Assembly (NCBI GenBank): GCA_043778205.1
Contig: JAYWGO010000105.1
Coordinates: 1 to 16,342 of the forward strand
DNA length: 16,342 nucleotides
Reading direction: 5' to 3'
DNA from: JAAFIP01 sp043778205
Lineage (GTDB): Bacteria > Pseudomonadota > Gammaproteobacteria > Burkholderiales > Burkholderiaceae_C
How positions within the stretch are numbered: the stretch's first letter is position 1; each line of letters opens with the position of its first letter. The translations under genes and the position numbers were made by a program. Under the pieces are notes generated by a model, which ran no database searches, had not been told where the DNA came from, and was given only the letters and a program-made list of their open reading frames with translations. Positions 12,841 through 16,342 of this stretch are shown piece after piece.

Positions 12841-14226
12841 CTATTTGCTCACCCGCAGTAATTTACCTGGGCTAGTGTCTGTCAGCAGGTAAATCCAGCC
12901 GTCTGGGCCTGTGCGCACGTCGCGTATGCGTTCGCCGCGTGCCGCCAGCAGGCGTTCGCGGTAGACCTCGGTGCGGCCGTCGGCACCGCCTAGCACCACG
13001 CGCCACAGCGCTGTGCCGGCCAGGGCGCCTAAAAATACGTTACCTTCAAATTCGGGGAATTTGCTGCCTGCATAAATAGCCATGCCGCTGGGGGCAATGG
13101 ACGACTGGCTGCCGCCGGTGTAGGGGCTGCCGTCGCGGGTGAGCCAGTAGCTCACGGGCAAGCGCATGCCGGGCAGGCTGGTGGTGCTTACAGGGGTAGT
13201 GGTGCCGTATTCTTGCGAATAGCTGGCCAGCGGCCAGCCGTAGTTTTGCCCGGCCAGGCTGAGGTTAAGCTCGTCGCCGCCTTGCGCGCCATGCTCGTTC
13301 ACCCACAGCTCGCCGGTGCTGGGGTGCAGCGCCGCGCCTTGGGGGTTGCGGTGGCCGTAGCTCCAAATGCCAGGCTGCGCCCCTGCGCCCAGGCTGGGGT
13401 TGCCAGGGGCTGGGGCACCGTCGGTGGTAATGCGCACCACCTTGCCATTGCCTCGGGCCAGGTCTTGGGCAAAGCCGCGTTGCTCGTTGGTTTGCCGGTC
13501 GCCCAGGGTAACAAAAAGGTAGCCGTTTTTGTCAAACACCAAGCGTGAGCCAAAGTGCCCTTGGCTTACCACTTTGGGCAGTTGCTCAAAAATAACCGTA
13601 ACCTGGCTGAGTGCAAAAGTGGCCTCGTTAAGCACTGCGCGCGCTACGGCGGTATGGCTGGTGCCCGCCGCATCGCCGCCGGGCTTGGCGTAGCTGAGGT
13701 AAATGCGCTGGTTGCTGGCATAGGCGGGGTCTAGCACCACGTCGAGCAAGCCGCCTTGTCCACGGGCATCAACTGCGGGCACGCCGCTGATGGCTGCCGA
13801 CACGGTGCCTGCCGCCGAGACGATGCGCAGTGTACCTCCGCGCTCGGTCACCAGCACCCGTGCATCGGGCAAAAACGCCATGCCCCAAGGGCTGGTCAAG
13901 GTGGTGGCCAGCTCAGTTACGGTTAAAGGGCCCGCAGGCTGTGGGCTGACCGCCGTGGTGGGGCTGGTGGGAGGGTTGGTGGTGATGCCTGCAGTGGTTA
14001 AGGTTGTGGCCGTGCTGGACGAAGGAGTAGATGGTGCGCCGCCGGTGTTGGGTGCCGTGCCGCTAGGGCCAGAGGCTATTGCTGACGGGCTGGCCGCTGT
14101 TTGTTCGCTGCCGCTGCCACCGCCGCCACCGCCGCCGCAGGATGCCACGATGCCAAGCAGCACCAAGATCGGCATCCACCAACGTGCAGACCTTAGCAAA
14201 CGACGGGCTTGCCTTTGGGGCTGCAT
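12841..14226 (-). CDS. Lipoprotein PQQ-dependent aldose sugar dehydrogenase-like protein
   Basis: This 461-residue protein belongs to the soluble glucose dehydrogenase / Asd (YliI) beta-propeller family, which oxidises aldoses with PQQ. From about residue 100 the propeller is recognisable: LTSPWGMAFLPDARVLVTER, GQGGLLDVVLDP, GHFGSRLVFDKNGYLFVTLGDR with the probable catalytic histidine, IWSYGHRNPQGAALHP with the substrate/PQQ arginine, and WVNEHGAQGGDELNL. With the start at 14226 it has a basic n-region, a hydrophobic stretch (PILVLLGIVAS) and a lipobox ending in C30. It is then probably an outer-membrane or periplasmic lipoprotein. Seven glycines and a Ser/Thr/Pro-rich linker of about 60 residues follow. 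Earlier in-frame ATGs (14427, 14301) exist but would put 40-70 odd residues before the signal; the start is the least certain part. No neighbour for PQQ synthesis is seen. Confidence 0.85.
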   Translation of the reverse strand: MQPQRQARRLLRSARWWMPILVLLGIVASCGGGGGGGSGSEQTAASPSAIASGPSGTAPNTGGAPSTPSSSTATTLTTAGITTNPPTSPTTAVSPQPAGPLTVTELATTLTSPWGMAFLPDARVLVTERGGTLRIVSAAGTVSAAISGVPAVDARGQGGLLDVVLDPAYASNQRIYLSYAKPGGDAAGTSHTAVARAVLNEATFALSQVTVIFEQLPKVVSQGHFGSRLVFDKNGYLFVTLGDRQTNEQRGFAQDLARGNGKVVRITTDGAPAPGNPSLGAGAQPGIWSYGHRNPQGAALHPSTGELWVNEHGAQGGDELNLSLAGQNYGWPLASYSQEYGTTTPVSTTSLPGMRLPVSYWLTRDGSPYTGGSQSSIAPSGMAIYAGSKFPEFEGNVFLGALAGTALWRVVLGGADGRTEVYRERLLAARGERIRDVRTGPDGWIYLLTDTSPGKLLRVSK

Positions 14227-14411
14227 GGGTTTGGTGCCGTGCGGCAAGCTGGCCAAGTCGCTTACGGGTGGGTTCAGTCGCACGTATTTTTTATGTCGCA
14301 TAGGCAAACTGTAGCGCAGCCATCCGCAAGCGTCTGCAACGCTTTGCAAAAAGTTGTACGGCGTGATGGCATGTTCCAGTTCAAGCCAGTAACGGGGGCG
14401 CTGAAAGTGCA

Positions 14412-15371
14412 TCATGTGCAAGGCCATTCTAAAGTGCGTGTGCTGTAAAACTGCTGCGCCTGGCCTGTAACGGGGTCGTCAAAGGCAATGCTCTGCGCCA
14501 GCAATTGCAGTGGCTGGCTGTAGTCTAGCGCGTCCAGTGCTGGCTCAGGTGTGAGCACGGGGTATATCGCGTCGCCCCGCAGTGGCAATCCCAGCGCCAG
14601 CATGTGCACGCGCAGCTGGTGGCGCTGGCCAGAGACGGGCACCAGCCTGTAGCGCGCCCATGCGCCTTGCACGGCCAATAGGCTGATGTGGGTGGTGCTG
14701 TTAATGGGCCCTGCCACCTCGTGCATTTGCATAAACGAGGCAGCAGTTTGCAGGCGGCTTTGGTGTGTGCGCGGAAACTCCAGCGCGCTCTGGTAGGGCG
14801 CAATCGCCTCGTACACTTTATGCACCTTGCGCTGTCTGAACAGGGCCGCGTAGGCGTTGCGCGAAGCCACTTGTTTGCTGAACATGACAATGCCTGCGGT
14901 GTCGCGGTCAATCCGGTGGATGGGCACCAGGTCGTGCGCGCCAGTGCGGTTTTTAAGCCGCACCAGCAGGGTTTCTTGCACATAGCGGCCGGTGGGCGAC
15001 ACGGGCAAAAAATGCGGTTTGTCTGCCACCAGCAGGTGCTCGTCTTCAAACACAATTGTCTCTTCAAAGGGTACGCGCGGCTCGTTGGCCACATGGCGGT
15101 AGTAGTAAATGCGCAGGCCCAGCTGGTAGGGCGTGTCAACGGGCAGCGGCTGGCCTGTGCTGCCCAATACCAGCCCAGCTTGCATACGCTCTAGCCAGGT
15201 TTGGCCTTGTGGAATATAGGCTGACTGCTGCAAATAGCCTAGCAAGTGGGTGGGCTGACCAGGCGCGGCAGCGTTGGGCAGCACCATCAGGCTAGCGCTT
15301 ACGCCGCGCAACATAGGCGGTTTAAACGGCGCTAACTTAGCTGGTGATGTGGTTGCTAAAGTGCTTAGCAT
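14412..15371 (-). CDS. RluA-family RNA pseudouridine synthase
   Basis: This 319-residue protein has the RluA-family catalytic block IHRIDRDTAGIVMF, with D155 the nucleophile that attacks uridine C1'. Upstream is the strand EDEHLLVADKPHFLPVSPTG, and downstream the RQRKVHKVYEAI and SGQRHQLRVHMLALGLPLRGD motifs that close the active site. It converts one or more uridines in rRNA or tRNA to pseudouridine; the exact target cannot be read from the sequence. The segment before the catalytic domain (PPMLRGVSASLMVLP, then a short S4-like region) is typical of a longer Burkholderiales subgroup. I choose ATG 15371, 8 nt after the trhO stop. A longer frame from 15422 would overlap trhO by 43 nt. It probably shares a transcript with trhO, so two RNA-modification genes are together. 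Its 3' end lies 185 nt before the dehydrogenase start chosen here. Confidence 0.9.
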   Translation of the reverse strand: MLSTLATTSPAKLAPFKPPMLRGVSASLMVLPNAAAPGQPTHLLGYLQQSAYIPQGQTWLERMQAGLVLGSTGQPLPVDTPYQLGLRIYYYRHVANEPRVPFEETIVFEDEHLLVADKPHFLPVSPTGRYVQETLLVRLKNRTGAHDLVPIHRIDRDTAGIVMFSKQVASRNAYAALFRQRKVHKVYEAIAPYQSALEFPRTHQSRLQTAASFMQMHEVAGPINSTTHISLLAVQGAWARYRLVPVSGQRHQLRVHMLALGLPLRGDAIYPVLTPEPALDALDYSQPLQLLAQSIAFDDPVTGQAQQFYSTRTLEWPCT

Positions 15372-15379
15372 GCAGCGAC

Positions 15380-16198
15380 TCAGTTGTCGCCGTCCAGGTG
15401 CTTGGCGCGCGCCAAACGCCACGCTCCATCGGGCTCGCTTTGGTACACGTCTTCCACCGTGGTGTCGGTTTCATGCAAGTGGGTGTCTAGCGCCACGCGG
15501 CTGTCAAACACAAAGCACTCGCCATGGTAGTCAGCGCTGGCATCGGGCATTTCTTTAAAGTAGTTCAATATGCCGCCCTCTAGCTGCGCTACGTCCAGCC
15601 CCAGGTCTTGCATCCACACACTGCTTTTCTCGCAGCGAATACCGCCGGTGCAGTACATGGCCACTTTTTTGTTTTCGGCCTTCCACTGCGCGGCATGGGC
15701 TTTAACGTACTCTGGGAAATCTCTAAAGTTCACTACGCCGGGGTCTATTGCGCCTTCAAATTTGCCCAGGCGGTATTCAAAGCTGTTGCGGTTGTCAAGC
15801 AGCACCACGTTGGGCTGTTTAATCAGCTCGCGCCAGGCTTGCGGGCTGACGTTGGTGCGCGCAATATCGGCGCTGCGGCCCGCAGCATCGACACCGTCAA
15901 TACCCAACGGCACAATTTCTCTTTTGGCGTGCACTTTCATGCGTTTAAACGGTGCGCTGACGCATGCGGTGCGTTTAAATACCGTGCCTTGGAAGGCACC
16001 GTCAAAAGCCGCATCGTTGTGCAGCGCGTGTTCAAACGCATCCAGCTGCGCCGCACCGCCCGCCAGCATGCCGTTAATGCCTTCGCTGGCCACCAAAATG
16101 CTGCCCAGCAATGGGGCAGTCAGCACCCGCAGGTGGGTAACCACCGCCTCTGGGTTGGCGAGGGTGGTAAATTTGTAAAAGGCTATGTGGTGGGTCAT
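15380..16198 (-). CDS. trhO: tRNA uridine(34) hydroxylase, rhodanese family
   Basis: This 272-residue member of the TrhO/YceA family hydroxylates U34 of certain tRNAs with molecular oxygen, giving 5-hydroxyuridine in the anticodon. The N-terminal ferredoxin-like domain (HHIAFYKFTTLANPE, GSILVASEGINGMLAG) precedes a rhodanese domain (VVLLDNRNSFEYRLGKFEGA, NFRDFPEYV). The active-site loop MYCTGGIRCEKSS carries C183 and the second conserved cysteine. The LEGGILNYF segment after it is typical. The start at 16196-16198 is taken because the family N-terminus begins there; the 44 residues of open frame upstream are low in resemblance and pass through a hairpin. A weak AAGAG lies about 8 nt before the ATG. 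The gene is followed closely by the pseudouridine synthase. Confidence 0.94.
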   Translation of the reverse strand: MTHHIAFYKFTTLANPEAVVTHLRVLTAPLLGSILVASEGINGMLAGGAAQLDAFEHALHNDAAFDGAFQGTVFKRTACVSAPFKRMKVHAKREIVPLGIDGVDAAGRSADIARTNVSPQAWRELIKQPNVVLLDNRNSFEYRLGKFEGAIDPGVVNFRDFPEYVKAHAAQWKAENKKVAMYCTGGIRCEKSSVWMQDLGLDVAQLEGGILNYFKEMPDASADYHGECFVFDSRVALDTHLHETDTTVEDVYQSEPDGAWRLARAKHLDGDN

Positions 16199-16283
16199 GT
16201 TTTTGCTCTTAGGGGTGATTCTAAAGCTTGGCTTTGTTTTGGGCCCGCGCACTGCTGCGGCGCTGCGGTGGTTGCCGCCCTGA

Positions 16284-16316
16284 GCCCCGGCCCTTCGGGG
16301 AGCATCTGCAGTGCTC
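16284..16316. other. Hairpins upstream of trhO at the window edge
   Basis: CCCCG (16285-16289) pairs with CGGGG (16296-16300) around a 6-nt loop. It is followed at once by GAGCA (16300-16304) pairing with TGCTC (16312-16316). These could be the end of a transcript from a gene outside the window or part of the trhO leader. No long T run is present, and the neighbouring gene is not visible. Confidence 0.35.
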
Positions 16317-16342
16317 AATTTTGGGGTCAATGTCGAAACTCG

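Noticed and set aside
14227..14427. N-terminal extension of the sugar dehydrogenase from ATG 14427
   Set aside because: It would place 67 non-conserved residues before a good lipoprotein signal and run up against the 3' end of the pseudouridine synthase gene.
16199..16330. N-terminal extension of trhO from 16330
   Set aside because: The family N-terminus begins at 16198, and the extension reads through a GC hairpin with Ala/Arg-rich residues.
1..16342. CRISPR arrays, tRNA or rRNA genes, integrases or transposase genes
   Set aside because: No regularly spaced repeats, cloverleaf sequences, rRNA stretches or recombinase motifs were seen on either strand.

Overview
The window looks like a stretch of chromosome from a betaproteobacterium of the order Burkholderiales, most likely family Comamonadaceae (Rhodoferax/Limnohabitans/Polaromonas-like). 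The basis is the sdhB-sdhE-gltA order, the style of the UvrB N-terminus, the Ada-AlkA fusion, and a pgm/manB-waaC-waaA lipopolysaccharide cluster. The assignment rests on protein style and gene order, not on a database search.

Layout. Positions 1-1990 (+) hold the 3' end of sdhB, then sdhE and gltA (succinate dehydrogenase iron-sulfur subunit, its flavinylation factor, citrate synthase), closed by a strong hairpin terminator. Positions 2087-3295 (-) hold a class I aspartate/aromatic aminotransferase. uvrB (3380-5482, +) is divergent from it and meets an S4-domain Hsp15-like gene (5479-5916, -) tail to tail. Positions 5917-6641 are a 725-nt stretch without a convincing gene but full of repeats and palindromes. 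Then comes a minus-strand alkylation-repair pair: an Ada/AraC/AlkA fusion (7175-8746) followed by ogt (6642-7133). Divergent from it, a + strand cluster (8914-12768) encodes a phosphomannomutase/phosphoglucomutase, heptosyltransferase I (WaaC) and Kdo transferase (WaaA), with almost no spacing; it supplies sugar phosphates and the inner core of LPS. The right end is minus strand: a lipoprotein PQQ-type sugar dehydrogenase (12841-14226), an RluA-family pseudouridine synthase (14412-15371) and the tRNA uridine hydroxylase TrhO (15380-16198).

The genes are largely ordinary housekeeping. The unusual content is non-genic. (1) A dispersed repeat of about 65 nt occurs five times between 5985 and 12206. 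It has a 28-nt core whose small hairpin is kept by paired changes. One copy is intergenic, one forms the junction between the Ada-AlkA fusion and ogt (carrying the stop of the first and the start of the second), and three lie in frame inside coding regions (ada-alkA, waaC, waaA). In waaC and waaA it is read in the same frame and gives the same peptide; in ada-alkA it is read from the opposite strand. (2) Two long imperfect palindromes (6102-6230 and 6394-6511), in opposite orientation, share an inner core and differ by matched changes in both arms, which suggests a conserved hairpin family. (3) waaC ends in a 12-nt tandem repeat encoding GVVQ-like units.
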